A stretch of DNA of 50,701 bases from Nocardia cyriacigeorgica NBRC 100375 (GCF_000308555.1 NZ_BAFY01000078.1:1-50701), one strand, 5' to 3'; shown: positions 7,804 through 16,671, counted from the first letter of the stretch. A program made the numbers and translations. The notes: generated from the letters alone by a model not told the origin.

Positions 7804-10800
7804 TTAAGGCCCTGGTGGAAGGACCTCGGCCCTGATCAGGTATCGGACGCCTGAATACCGATCACCCGGCGGGTTCTCTATGACATCGACGATTCGATAG
7901 CGGGTCCCGCGCTGAAGTATCAGCTCGCGCTGATCGGGAAATGCGCTTCGCGTACCCATCCAGACCCCTTGCGATCCCGCCGGTACGTCCATCTCCATGC
8001 GGATCGGACCGTCGAAGGCGGCTGGAGGCCTGGCACCAAGACTCGACGACGTGTAGCCAGGTTCTATTTGTGTTGTACCGATCAGTTGCCGTACATCGCC
8101 ACTACTACCCAACTGCGTTCCGAACCTGTCGATCGTCAAGAAACTTATGTCTCGTAGACCTCGCACGGCCTCGACCCGTTCCGGAATGGGTCGGGCGAGC
8201 GCGTGATCAAGTCCTTCCCGGTGTGCATTGAGCAAATCCATAGTTGGCGGGCGGCCGAATTCTGCCGTCATCCTGTGGAAAGCGCCTGCGTTGCTCCACA
8301 GCTGCGGGATCCGGTCGTCGGGGTCGGGGTGCGTGAGGATCGAGCTGATGATCTGGCGTTGATGCGGAGTCAGGTCGGGTCGGCTCCAGAGCATCTCGAT
8401 CTGCTCGCTGGTGGGCTCAGCAGGTGAGCCGAGCAGGCGCGCCAAGTTCTGATAGCTATCGAAATCCTGCCTGAATTCCCTCAGCCGCTGGTCCGGGTCG
8501 GGATGCCGCAAGAACGTGTTGATCCACGAGTTAACCGTGTACTGATGCAGCTCGGCAAAGTCGCGTGGGGGCAGGCTGTCACGGATAGGTCCGAGTTCGC
8601 GCTCGCCGTAGCGGCTTCCGGCATTGTCTGAACGAAATCGCCGCGGTGAGGACTCTTGGGCGTCCCCGCCGTTTCCAAACCAACTCCGCCACCCGCTTGG
8701 TCGGGAGGACGGTGGACTCGTCAGCGGTGTGTGCGGTGGCGCACCGGGTGGCCGCCATGTGGATGGTGCAGGTGGCCTGTATGCCGGGCCGGAACGAGCA
8801 GGACCGGCCGGGCGGGCCGCCGGACCAGCAGGTTCCGAAGGTGAATGTCGGGCGGGGCTTACCGTTGGCCCTGGATTGTGTGCTGCGAAGGGCGCGGGCC
8901 GGGGAGGCGGGCTCGACGGGGAGGGACGGGCGGTGGTTCCGACTGGATTAGTCGGCGGGGATGACGGGTAGCCCGGGCGGCTGTCCATCGGCCGTGAAGC
9001 GCTCGGCGGTGGTGTAGCACTCGGTGGTCTTGTGCCAGCGGGGTTTACGGGAGTCGGTGCGTGGGCTGGGGCAGGTGGTGGGGTCGGGCGCGGTGCGGGG
9101 GCCAGGTGCCGGGGTGGGGTGGGGTGGGTGGCCGGAGTTGAGTGTGGGCGTGCGGGGGTGCGCGGTGGGGGTGCCGCGGGTGTGGTGGGGTTCGGCCGGG
9201 GCGGCGTCGGCGTGTGGCCGGCTGGGCGGGGGCTTGGGGTGGATTCCGGGGCGCGGGTGATGTGTTCATCGCCGCGGGGTGGCATCGGGTTCGAGTGGCG
9301 TGGGGGCGGACCCGATGTCGGGTTGTGTGCCGGTGCTGTGGTGTGCGCCGGTGAGGGGTTGGGCGTCGGTGTTGTCGACGGCGTCGTCGGGTTGTTGCGG
9401 GGCCACCACTCGGGAAGTTGGGACCTGCGGCGGTGGAAGTCGGGGTCCTGGTGGGCGTAGAGGGGTGGGGTTGGTGTGGGGGTGCGGGTGGGGTCGGGGG
9501 TGAGCGAGCCGCCTACGACGCGATCATTCCGTTCTGGGGCCACTCCTTCTCGCGGCGGGCTCGGTGCACGATTCGGCCCGCTGTGGTCCGAAAAATCCCG
9601 TCCTCCGGTTGGTCCGAGCGGGCGGTTTCGGTCGCCTTGTCGATTGTCAGGGTCCGGTCCAGGTTGTCCCTGGTCTCCCCGAACTGGTACTCCACCTCGT
9701 TCGGGTCGTTCCTGATCTTGTTGTAGTACACCAGCAGTGCCACCGGGTTCGCTCCAATGCGTGTCGTAGCGTTCGCCGGTCCGCGGCGGGACGTCGCGGG
9801 ACCAGTTGTGGGATTCGTTCGCGTGCGCGTGCGCTTCCTGGTAGGTCGCGCCCGGATGCTCGCGCATGTACGTCGATTCGGCCAGCTCGTGCTCCAGCAA
9901 CACCATATCGGCTGGTAGCGGTCGTCCGGCGCGGAGCCGGATCCAGGCTTCGGCGATGTCCGGGTTGGCATCGAAACGCTGATGGACGATATTGCCGTCG
10001 TAGTCGACGCAGGCATGTATGGCTCGGAACAGATGGTTCTTGATCTGCTCGATGTCGTCGCGCGTGAAGGTCGAGCCGTCGGCTCGGCGGTGGTTCGCGA
10101 GATTCTGCGCGATCGGATCGATGTCGCTGTCGTCGGCGCGGAACCTGTCGTAGGCATCCTCGGCCCAATCGAAGGCCGAGGCGTCATCCCGGGGGCGGAT
10201 TACACCGCCGGAGAAGGCCGTTTCGTCATCGGTCCGGTCGGATGACGAATCACGCTGCGCGGGGCTGTCGGTGGTTCGTTGCGTCGGCGGTGCCGCTGGA
10301 AACGGGTCTGTCGGCGCGGGTGTCGTCCGAGCAGGACCGGTTCCGGAATCGGCGGTGGTACGCGGGGACGTCTGCGGGTCGGATTCGGAGCGGGTGGCCG
10401 ATGCCGTCGTCCGAGAACGGCTGTCGGCGGGCGCGACATCGCTCGAGGGGGACGAATCCGCGGTGCGCCCTTGCGAATTCGTCGCACCGTCGGCCGAGGT
10501 CCGAGTGGTCTGGTTACTCGGGACGTTCGGGTTCGAGTCGGGTGTGGCGTTGGCTCGGCTCCCGTTGGGCGCGCGGTTCGGGGTGGTGGGGGCCGACGTC
10601 GGATCGGACTGCGGCCGGTCGGCGCGGGCGGGCGTGGTCTGGTTGCCCGGGTTGGTCGTTGTGGGGTTCGACCCGGTGGACGTAAGGGGGTTGCGCGGCT
10701 GTGCCGAGGTTGTGTTGGCCGAATTCGGCCGGTTGTGGGGTGTGTCGGTGCGCGGGTCGGCCGGGTTTCCGGAGGGCGTGGTGTCCGGGCGGGACGTGGT

Positions 10801-13119
10801 CGGCGACTGGGCGGATTGCGCCGGGCGCTGGGTTCCACTCTGCTGGGCCGGCTGTGCCGATTGCGCGGGCGTGGTGGAGGGGTCGGCCGGTGTGGTGGAC
10901 CTGGGTGAGTCGGTGGGGTGGGCCGGAGCCGCGAACGATGTGGGCGGTGTGGCTGTAGCGGTGGCGGCCGACGCTGCTGTGGTGGAGGAGTTCGTGGGGT
11001 CCTGAGGACGCGCCTGCGGGTCGGACGGGTCGCCGGGTCCGGCCGGGCCGGGGTTCTGGGCGGGTGGGGGCGTGGTGCTCGGCGCCGTCGACTGGGAAGG
11101 AGCGCTGGACGTGCCCGGCGACGACGGCAGGCCGGAGGTCGGTGCGCTGCTGGTCTGGCCGGTCGATGCGCTGTTCTGGGCGGGGGAGTCGCCGCTGCCG
11201 GCGGAGGTGTCCTGCGCAGGGAGGTCGAGCGGGGCGGTGGTCGAGCCGGCCGGGTTATCGCTCTGCACAGGCAGATCGAGCGACGGTCCCTGCCTCGGAG
11301 GTGCCGACTGCGGGTTGTCCTGGGCCGGGAGATCGAGCGGGTTGGTACCGGGAGGGCCGGAGGGAGGCTGCTGCTCGGGGAGGTCGAGCGAGTTCGGGGG
11401 TGTGTTGCCGGAGCCGGTGGTGTCGCCCTGATCGGGCAGGTCGAGCGAGCTCGGGGCCTGGGACGGCGGGTTGTCCTGGGCGGGTAGGTCGAGGGAGCTC
11501 GGGTTCTGGTTGGTGTTGTCGCCGGGCTGGTTCGATCCGTCGTTGTCATCGCCGTCGGTGGCGGCGGGCGGTTGGTTCGGCGGATCGGTGGGCGGCGGAT
11601 TGTTGCCGGCGTCGGTGGTTCGGGCGCCGTCACCGGTGTTGTTGCCCGAATCGGTGTTTCCGGTTTCGCCCGCCGTCGGCTGTGATTGTTCCCTGGTGGC
11701 GGGACTGTCGGCGTCCTGGCCGCCACCCGGCGCCGCGGAGGTCGGCTCGGTGGTCCGGGACTGGTCGGCGGGTGGGATGTCGTCGCCGGCTGGGTTGCTT
11801 GTAGTGCGTGGCCCGTCGTTGCCGGTGCTGGTGGGGTCGTCGGTGGATGCGGGCTGCATGCGGGCCGGTGGCTCGTTGTTGTTTCCGGAGTCGTCGGTGC
11901 TGGTGTTGGCAGGGCTGGTCTGGTCGGGCTGGTTGCCGGTGTCGGTGTTGTCGGGTGCGTTCTCCCCGCCGCGATTGTTGTTGCCGCTGGTGTTGTCGCC
12001 GCCGCGCCCGCCGTCGTTGCCTGCGTTGTGGTTGGCCGGGTTCTGGTCGCTGCCGCGGTCGCTACCGTCGCCGCCGCGGTCGCCGTCGTTGCCGCCGTTG
12101 GCGTTGTTCTCCCCGCGGTCGGAGTTGTTGTTGTTTTGTGGTTCGAGGTCGTTACCGCCGGATTCGGGGTCGTTGTCCGGCCCGTACCCGGGTTCGTTGT
12201 CCCCGCTGTCGTTTCCGCCGCGGTCGAATTGGTTTTGGGCGGCGCCGGCGGCGGCGCTGGTGAAGGTGTCGGCGGATAGTTCGAACTCTTCGCCGGTGAT
12301 GGCGGCCATGGCGGCTTGGGAGCCGATGTCGGAGGCGACTTCGGTGGTGTAGTCGGTGGCGAATTGTTTGGCGCGGTTGCCGACGGCGTTGCCGAGACCT
12401 TCACCGGCGGTCTCGCCGACGCCGTTGGTGAGCCCGCCTTCACGTCCGAGGCCGCCGGAGATGGCCCCGCCGATCGCCCCGCCGGCCGCGGACTGCCACA
12501 CCGCGGTGAAGTCATCACGCGACAGTTCCCGATCGCCCTTGGCGGCCTGGATCAGTCGGATGCCGAGGTCGAGGCCGCCTTCTTCGAGCGCGCCGAGGGC
12601 GGCTTCTTTCACGACGCGGGTGAGGATCCGCTGGAGCAGCTGTTTCATCAGCATGCGGATGGTGATCTGGGTGGCCACGCGGGCGGCGGCTCCGGCGGCC
12701 GCGCCGGCGGGGGCGCCGACACCGGTGGCCATGGCGGCGAGGGCGGCGGCCATTTCGACGGCGAAGATCACCAGTTGGGCGATGATCATCAGTTTGGTGT
12801 GTTCGATGTCGTTGGCGCCGTCGTCGACCAGGTCGGCCTGATCGGTCAACAACCCGGTCAGCGCCGACAGGGCTCCCTCGTCGTTGCCGAGTTTCTTCCA
12901 GAACGCCTCGATCGCGTCGGCGGTCTGCCCGTCCAGTGCGGCGAGTAGTTGGTTGACTTGGCGTTGGGCGTCGTCGCCGAGGTCGTCGAGGGTGGTGGCG
13001 GCGGTGGTGTAGGCGTCGGCCATGCGTCGCATCGCGGTCTCATCGCCCTCGGGCCAATCACCGGCCCCGACGACGTACTTCGCGGCCCACTGCAACGCCT
13101 CTGGGATTTCGATTCCCAC
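7804..13119 (-). CDS. Giant polymorphic toxin: WXG100/T7SS-like N-terminus, low-complexity stalk, C-terminal ADP-ribosyltransferase
   Basis: A 1771-residue protein from the GTG at 13119, which has GGGAGG 8 nt upstream (an ATG at 13170 lacks one). Residues 1-100 are a helical WXG100-like region (IEIPEALQWAAKYV, GAGDWPEGDE) typical of type VII-exported toxins. Hydrophobic and Gly/Ala-rich helices follow to about 300. Residues 300-965 are a Asn/Asp/Gly- then Pro/Ser/Thr-rich stalk. Residues about 969-1120 form a first toxin-like module with HELAE near 1079. After a Pro-rich stretch, residues 1530-1771 form an ADP-ribosyltransferase: Arg in AVRGLRD (~1652), STS-like TSSSLG (~1690), and Q-R-E (~1730-1732) as a QxE version of the ExE catalytic motif, followed by LILQRGTRYRI. 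It would modify a target in a competitor or host cell. The reading frame appears to shift near 9750, so the continuous ORF may be a composite. Confidence 0.8.
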   Translation of the reverse strand: MGIEIPEALQWAAKYVVGAGDWPEGDETAMRRMADAYTTAATTLDDLGDDAQRQVNQLLAALDGQTADAIEAFWKKLGNDEGALSALTGLLTDQADLVDDGANDIEHTKLMIIAQLVIFAVEMAAALAAMATGVGAPAGAAAGAAARVATQITIRMLMKQLLQRILTRVVKEAALGALEEGGLDLGIRLIQAAKGDRELSRDDFTAVWQSAAGGAIGGAISGGLGREGGLTNGVGETAGEGLGNAVGNRAKQFATDYTTEVASDIGSQAAMAAITGEEFELSADTFTSAAAGAAQNQFDRGGNDSGDNEPGYGPDNDPESGGNDLEPQNNNNSDRGENNANGGNDGDRGGDGSDRGSDQNPANHNAGNDGGRGGDNTSGNNNRGGENAPDNTDTGNQPDQTSPANTSTDDSGNNNEPPARMQPASTDDPTSTGNDGPRTTSNPAGDDIPPADQSRTTEPTSAAPGGGQDADSPATREQSQPTAGETGNTDSGNNTGDGARTTDAGNNPPPTDPPNQPPAATDGDDNDGSNQPGDNTNQNPSSLDLPAQDNPPSQAPSSLDLPDQGDTTGSGNTPPNSLDLPEQQPPSGPPGTNPLDLPAQDNPQSAPPRQGPSLDLPVQSDNPAGSTTAPLDLPAQDTSAGSGDSPAQNSASTGQTSSAPTSGLPSSPGTSSAPSQSTAPSTTPPPAQNPGPAGPGDPSDPQARPQDPTNSSTTAASAATATATPPTSFAAPAHPTDSPRSTTPADPSTTPAQSAQPAQQSGTQRPAQSAQSPTTSRPDTTPSGNPADPRTDTPHNRPNSANTTSAQPRNPLTSTGSNPTTTNPGNQTTPARADRPQSDPTSAPTTPNRAPNGSRANATPDSNPNVPSNQTTRTSADGATNSQGRTADSSPSSDVAPADSRSRTTASATRSESDPQTSPRTTADSGTGPARTTPAPTDPFPAAPPTQRTTDSPAQRDSSSDRTDDETAFSGGVIRPRDDASAFDWAEDAYDRFRADDSDIDPIAQNLANHRRADGSTFTRDDIEQIKNHLFRAIHACVDYDGNIVHQRFDANPDIAEAWIRLRAGRPLPADMVLLEHELAESTYMREHPGATYQEAHAHANESHNWSRDVPPRTGERYDTHWSEPGGTAGVLQQDQERPERGGVPVRGDQGQPGPDPDNRQGDRNRPLGPTGGRDFSDHSGPNRAPSPPREGVAPERNDRVVGGSLTPDPTRTPTPTPPLYAHQDPDFHRRRSQLPEWWPRNNPTTPSTTPTPNPSPAHTTAPAHNPTSGPPPRHSNPMPPRGDEHITRAPESTPSPRPAGHTPTPPRPNPTTPAAPPPRTPARPHSTPATHPTPPRHLAPAPRPTPPPAPAHAPTPVNPAGTRPPSATPPPSASRPMDSRPGYPSSPPTNPVGTTARPSPSSPPPRPAPFAAHNPGPTVSPARHSPSEPAGPAARPAGPARSGPAYRPPAPSTWRPPGAPPHTPLTSPPSSRPSGWRSWFGNGGDAQESSPRRFRSDNAGSRYGERELGPIRDSLPPRDFAELHQYTVNSWINTFLRHPDPDQRLREFRQDFDSYQNLARLLGSPAEPTSEQIEMLWSRPDLTPHQRQIISSILTHPDPDDRIPQLWSNAGAFHRMTAEFGRPPTMDLLNAHREGLDHALARPIPERVEAVRGLRDISFLTIDRFGTQLGSSGDVRQLIGTTQIEPGYTSSSLGARPPAAFDGPIRMEMDVPAGSQGVWMGTRSAFPDQRELILQRGTRYRIVDVIENPPGDRYSGVRYLIRAEVLPPGP
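9513..9750 (-). pseudogene. Displaced C-terminal tail of the internal toxin module, in the +1 frame
   Basis: In the frame one base ahead of the giant ORF, about 79 codons read as normal protein: PVALLVYYNKIRNDPNEVEY, then QFGETRDNLDRTLTIDKATE and, at the end, REKEWPQNGMIAS before a TAG at 9513. In the main frame the same DNA reads as Gly/Pro/Gln-rich text without pattern. The tail continues naturally from RYDTHWSE in the main frame, so one base too many, or two too few, or a ribosomal +1 shift at GAA-CCC-G separates them. This marks the original end of a toxin tip. Confidence 0.65.
11210..11510 (-). repeat. Six LDLPxQ repeats within the toxin stalk
   Basis: Within stalk residues of about 537-637 the motif (S/P)LDLPxQ recurs six times (LDLPAQD, LDLPDQG, LDLPEQQ, LDLPAQD, LDLPVQS, LDLPAQD), separated by 10-20 Pro/Ser/Gly-rich residues. 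The matching DNA unit is a recurrent (G/T)GGNAGGTCGAG block on the plus strand. It could be a repeated docking motif or a product of repeat expansion. Confidence 0.7.
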
Positions 13120-13218
13120 CCCGGCGCCCTCCCGTCTCGTTTTCGGCCAAGAACCTATCGACACAGACATAGACGTGGCGAATCAGGTTTCGGTTCCATC
13201 CGATCGCGGGTGAGTTGC

Positions 13219-13232
13219 CGATCGTGGTCGAT
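13219..13232. promoter_or_regulatory. Candidate operator GATCGTGGTCGATC between toxin and TetR genes
   Basis: Perfect 5-bp arms GATCG/CGATC with a 4-nt centre lie 20 bp before the TetR gene, in the 132-bp divergent gap to the toxin. A site for the TetR protein is plausible, but short arms rich in GATC and CG can occur by chance here. Confidence 0.3.
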
Positions 13233-13251
13233 CTGGAGTTCACTCGGCAGC

Positions 13252-13854
13252 ATGCCGCGACGCAGCCAGGAGGATCGATCCCGGGCCACCAGGACGGCCC
13301 TGGAGGAGGCCGGGCTGCGGCTGTTCACCGAGCGGGGGTTCGCGGGGACGTCGGCGGAGGAGCTGGTGAGCGCGGCGGGGGTGACGCGCGGGGCCCTGCA
13401 TCATCACTACGGCGACAAACGCGGGCTGTTCCTCGCGGTGCTCGAGCAGTTGGAGAGCGACGCGACGGCCGAGATCACCCAGGCGATCGCATCGGCCGAC
13501 CCGGACGATCCGCTGACGGCCATGGCCACCGGTCTGGCGACGTTCCTCGAAATCTGCCGCCGCCCGTCGATGGTGCGCATCGCCCTCTCCGACGCGCCGG
13601 CGGTGCTCGGCTGGCAGGCCTGGCGGGAGTTCGAGGCCGAGCATGGGCTCGGGGTGATCATCGATCAGCTCGAGCGTGCTCGCGAAGCCGGCCTGATCAC
13701 CGACGTCCCGGTGCGGGTGCTGGCACAGCTGATCCTGAGCGCGGTGGCCGAGTCGGGCCTGATCGTCGCGCATGCCGAGGATCCGGACACTGCGCGTATG
13801 GAGGCCCAGCAATCGCTGATGCTGCTGGTCGCGGGCATCCTGCGGACCGGGTGA
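13252..13854 (+). CDS. TetR/AcrR-family transcriptional regulator, divergent from the toxin gene
   Basis: A 200-residue TetR-type repressor. The N-terminal helix-turn-helix is clear: ALEEAGLRLFTERGFAGTSA, then ELVSAAGVTRGALHHHYGDK and GLFLAVL. The rest is the all-helical ligand and dimer domain. The start is the ATG at 13252, with GGAG about 14 nt upstream, rather far. It is transcribed away from the toxin across a 132-bp gap and stands just upstream of recO, so it may control itself, the toxin or both. The ligand is unknown. Confidence 0.85.
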   Translation: MPRRSQEDRSRATRTALEEAGLRLFTERGFAGTSAEELVSAAGVTRGALHHHYGDKRGLFLAVLEQLESDATAEITQAIASADPDDPLTAMATGLATFLEICRRPSMVRIALSDAPAVLGWQAWREFEAEHGLGVIIDQLERAREAGLITDVPVRVLAQLILSAVAESGLIVAHAEDPDTARMEAQQSLMLLVAGILRTG

Positions 13855-13934
13855 CGCCAACGGCCGGTTCGAACGGCACTACCCGGCCCGCATGCCTGAC
13901 GCCGCCTGTCACCCATTCGTGAAAGACTGAGCAC

Positions 13935-14714
13935 GTGCGTTTGTACCGTGACCATGCCGTCGTGCTCCGCCAGCACAAGCTGGGCGAGGCCGATCGCATC
14001 GTCACATTGCTGACCAGGCAGAACGGTCTCGTCCGTGCGGTAGCCAAGGGTGTGCGGCGCACGAAATCGCGCTTCGGTGCCCGGCTGGAGCCGTTCGCCT
14101 ACATCGACGTGCAGCTGCATCCCGGCCGCAACCTCGACACCATCACCCAGGTGCACACGGTGGAGGCCAACGCCGCGGGCATCATCGACGATTACGGCCG
14201 CTACACCACCGCCTGCGCGGTCCTGGAAACCGCCGAACGGCTGGCCGGTGAGGAACGCGCCCCCGCGGCCCGCCTGCACATCCTCACCGCGGGCGCGCTG
14301 CGCGCGATCGCCGCCGGACAGCGCCCGCACGAACTGGTCCTCGACGCATTCCTGTTGCGCGCCATGGGTTTCGCCGGATGGGCGCCCGCGCTGGACGAAT
14401 GCGCCCGTTGCGCCACTCCCGGCCCGCACCGCGCCTTCCACGTGGCGGCGGGCGGTGCGGTCTGCGTGCACTGCCGTCCGCCCGGCGCCGCGACGCCCGG
14501 CCCCGGGGTGCTTGACCTGATGGTCGCCCTGCACCGCGGCGAATGGGACTTCGTCGACACCGTCCCCGACGCCACGCGCCGCCAAGCCAGCGGTCTGATC
14601 GCCGCACATCTGCAATGGCATCTGGAACGGCAGTTGCGGACGTTGCCGCTGATCGAGCGGTCCCGCCCGGCGAACGATGCCGCCCTCGCCGGCTCCGCGG
14701 ACCGAGTGGGCTGA
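13935..14714 (+). CDS. recO: DNA repair protein RecO
   Basis: A 259-residue RecO, which loads RecA onto SSB-coated single-stranded DNA with RecR. The N-terminal OB-fold begins MRLYRDHAVVLRQHKLGEAD and includes the characteristic AKGVRRTKSRFGARLEPF. The central helical domain contains YTTACAVLETAERL. A zinc-binding group is seen in C-A-R-C near residue 156 and C-V-H-C near residue 177. It starts with GTG at 13935. uppS follows after 87 bp in the same direction, the arrangement conserved across mycobacteria and relatives. Confidence 0.95.
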   Translation: MRLYRDHAVVLRQHKLGEADRIVTLLTRQNGLVRAVAKGVRRTKSRFGARLEPFAYIDVQLHPGRNLDTITQVHTVEANAAGIIDDYGRYTTACAVLETAERLAGEERAPAARLHILTAGALRAIAAGQRPHELVLDAFLLRAMGFAGWAPALDECARCATPGPHRAFHVAAGGAVCVHCRPPGAATPGPGVLDLMVALHRGEWDFVDTVPDATRRQASGLIAAHLQWHLERQLRTLPLIERSRPANDAALAGSADRVG

Positions 14715-14801
14715 CGACGACCCGCAACGTTCCCGCGTGCCGACCGGTCGGCTACCCGAACGCGATGTCACCACGTCCGAGGCATCGGGCAGGATAGAGC
14801 C

Positions 14802-15623
14802 GTGATCCTCCGCCGAGACTCCTCCGCCGGTTCGGGCAACGCTGTCGAGCCGGGGGCGACCCGCACTGTCCGCCCGCCGTCGCCGCATCCGTCCGGTGCG
14901 CGCCCGCCGCAGCTGCCGCCGGAGTTGGTGCCCAACCACGTCGCGCTGGTCATGGACGGTAACGGCCGCTGGGCGCAGGAGCGTGGGCTGCCGCGCACCG
15001 CGGGCCACGAACGCGGCGAGGCGGTGCTCATGGACACCGTCGAGGGGTGCATCGAGATCGGCGTCAAGTGGCTGTCGGCCTATGCGTTCTCCACCGAGAA
15101 CTGGCGGCGCAGCCCCGACGAGGTGCGGTTTCTGATGGGCTTCAATCGCGACGTCATCCGCCGCCGCCGCGACGAGATGCACGAGATGGGCGTGCGGGTG
15201 CGCTGGGCCGGGCGCAGGCCGCGGCTGTGGCGCAGCGTGATCAAGGAGCTCGAGACCGCGCAGGAGCTGACCAAGGACAACACCGTGATGACGCTCACCA
15301 TGTGCGTCAACTACGGCGGTCGTGCCGAAATCGCCGATGCCGCACGGGAGATCGCGCGGCGGGTGGCGGCGGGTGAGATCGACCCGGAGAAGGTCGACGA
15401 GGCGACGCTCGCGCGTTACCTCGACGAACCGGACATGCCCGATGTGGACCTGTTCTTGCGCCCGTCGGGTGAGTTCCGTAGTTCGAACTTCCTGCTCTGG
15501 CAGTCCGCGTACGCCGAATTCGTCTACCAGGACACGCTGTTCCCCGATTTCGACCGGCGCAACCTGTGGGACGCCTGCCTCGAGTACGCCAAGCGCGACC
15601 GCCGCTTCGGTGGCACCAAATGA
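14802..15623 (+). CDS. uppS: Polyprenyl diphosphate synthase (UppS, cis-prenyltransferase)
   Basis: A 273-residue cis-prenyltransferase that condenses isopentenyl diphosphate with an allylic primer to make the C50/C55 lipid carrier for cell-wall synthesis. The catalytic N-terminal motif [12 protein letters not shown] and AFSTENW are intact, and the product-side motif is [20 protein letters not shown], giving the RxxGExR signature. The first ~45 residues are a variable, basic, Pro-rich extension. It starts with GTG at 14802, preceded by GGATAGA. Its stop lies close to or overlaps the following YbjN gene. Located downstream of recO, as in M. tuberculosis Rv2361c. Confidence 0.95.
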   Translation: MILRRDSSAGSGNAVEPGATRTVRPPSPHPSGARPPQLPPELVPNHVALVMDGNGRWAQERGLPRTAGHERGEAVLMDTVEGCIEIGVKWLSAYAFSTENWRRSPDEVRFLMGFNRDVIRRRRDEMHEMGVRVRWAGRRPRLWRSVIKELETAQELTKDNTVMTLTMCVNYGGRAEIADAAREIARRVAAGEIDPEKVDEATLARYLDEPDMPDVDLFLRPSGEFRSSNFLLWQSAYAEFVYQDTLFPDFDRRNLWDACLEYAKRDRRFGGTK

Positions 15624-15634
15624 CCGGAGGGGAT

Positions 15635-16045
15635 ATGGATTCCGCACTCGAGCCCGACCTGGAACTCCAGGCCAGGGCCGGCGCCTGCCTGTCGATGTAC
15701 GACATCGACGTGCGCGTCGACAACGACGGATCGCTGCGCTTCGACTACGAGGGCGCGCTGTGCTCGCTGGGCGCGGTGAACCTGACCACCGGCCTCGATG
15801 TGCTGACGCTGACCTGCGTACTGGCCTGGGACCGGCCGCTCAAACCGCAGCTGCACAAGCGCGTCGCCGAACGCAACAGCACCTTGCAGTTCGGTTCGAT
15901 CGTGGTGATCGGGCACGGCAAGCTCGCCGATATCGTGCTGCGCTATACCTTCCCCGCTGCCGGGCTCGACGATCATGCGCTGGCCACCATGCTGTTGCTG
16001 GTGCTGTCGGGGGCGGGGCAGGCGCGGCAGGGCCTGCTGCCCTGA
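15635..16045 (+). CDS. YbjN-domain protein
   Basis: A 136-residue protein with the YbjN/type III chaperone-like fold suggested by its alternating strand and helix pattern (YDIDVRVDNDGSLRFDYEG, VLTLTCVLAWD) and Leu-rich C-terminus. I prefer the ATG at 15635, which has GGAGGGG directly upstream, over the ATG at 15620 that overlaps the uppS stop. Function of this small actinobacterial protein next to uppS is not known; the position matches Rv2360c. It is convergent with the TetR gene at 16053. Confidence 0.7.
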   Translation: MDSALEPDLELQARAGACLSMYDIDVRVDNDGSLRFDYEGALCSLGAVNLTTGLDVLTLTCVLAWDRPLKPQLHKRVAERNSTLQFGSIVVIGHGKLADIVLRYTFPAAGLDDHALATMLLLVLSGAGQARQGLLP

Positions 16046-16052
16046 GCCGGGC

Positions 16053-16658
16053 TCAGCTCGGCGGCGAACCGAACGGCAGCAGCGCCGCAACGCCGCGCAC
16101 TGCCGCCTTCGGGTCGAAATCGCCGATGATCAACTGCTGCAACAGGAATCCGGGCAGGATGCCGAACAGCGCGACGGCGGTCGCCTCGATGTCGGTGTCC
16201 TCGGGTAGCCAGCCGGCCTCGACCATGCGGCCGATGTACTCCGCCCACATATCGCGGATCCCGCTCATCGCCCGGCGCACGTAGACGGCGGCGTCGGGAT
16301 CGACCAACGCCAGCGACCACGCCTGCGGAGCCAGGCGCAGCCTGCCTTCGGGACCGGTCTGCGGTATGAGCCAGCCGAGCAGATGCTCGGCCACCTCGGC
16401 GGGGACCGGTAGGGGATCGCGGCGCACCACGTCGGCCATCAGCGCCCGCACGTCGACGGTTGCGTTCGACGCCAGTGCCGCCACCAGTTCGTCCTTGCTC
16501 TTGAAGTAGCGGTACACCGCGCCGGCGGAGAGCCCGGATTCGGCGAAGACGTCCTGCATGGACGTGTTGTAGAAGCCCTTGCGGGAGAAGCAGCGTTGCG
16601 CGGCTTCGACGATCTGTTGCCTGCGGCGTTCCAGGTGTTCTTCGCTGACTCGAGGCAT
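16053..16658 (-). CDS. TetR-family regulator of the adjacent membrane protein
   Basis: A 201-residue TetR repressor with the DNA-binding domain RRQQIVEAAQRCFSRKGFYN, TSMQDVFAESGLSAGAVYRY and FKSKDELVAAL, and an all-helical effector domain. It is divergent from the membrane protein at 16760, and the intervening 101 bp hold the near-palindrome AACGAATATCCGTT, so it most likely represses both genes. The inducer is unknown; the membrane partner suggests an amphipathic or drug-like ligand. Confidence 0.9.
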   Translation of the reverse strand: MPRVSEEHLERRRQQIVEAAQRCFSRKGFYNTSMQDVFAESGLSAGAVYRYFKSKDELVAALASNATVDVRALMADVVRRDPLPVPAEVAEHLLGWLIPQTGPEGRLRLAPQAWSLALVDPDAAVYVRRAMSGIRDMWAEYIGRMVEAGWLPEDTDIEATAVALFGILPGFLLQQLIIGDFDPKAAVRGVAALLPFGSPPS

Positions 16659-16671
16659 GCCTCAAAAGTAA

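Noticed and set aside
11210..12240. Possible CRISPR-like or satellite repeat array in the repetitive stalk DNA
   Set aside because: The repeats are coding, vary at wobble positions and lack uniform repeats and unique spacers; no cas gene is present.
10200..12518. A 772-codon Pro/Thr/Arg-rich frame inside the toxin stalk
   Set aside because: It is the out-of-frame reading of repetitive stalk DNA, with no start context and no folded domain.
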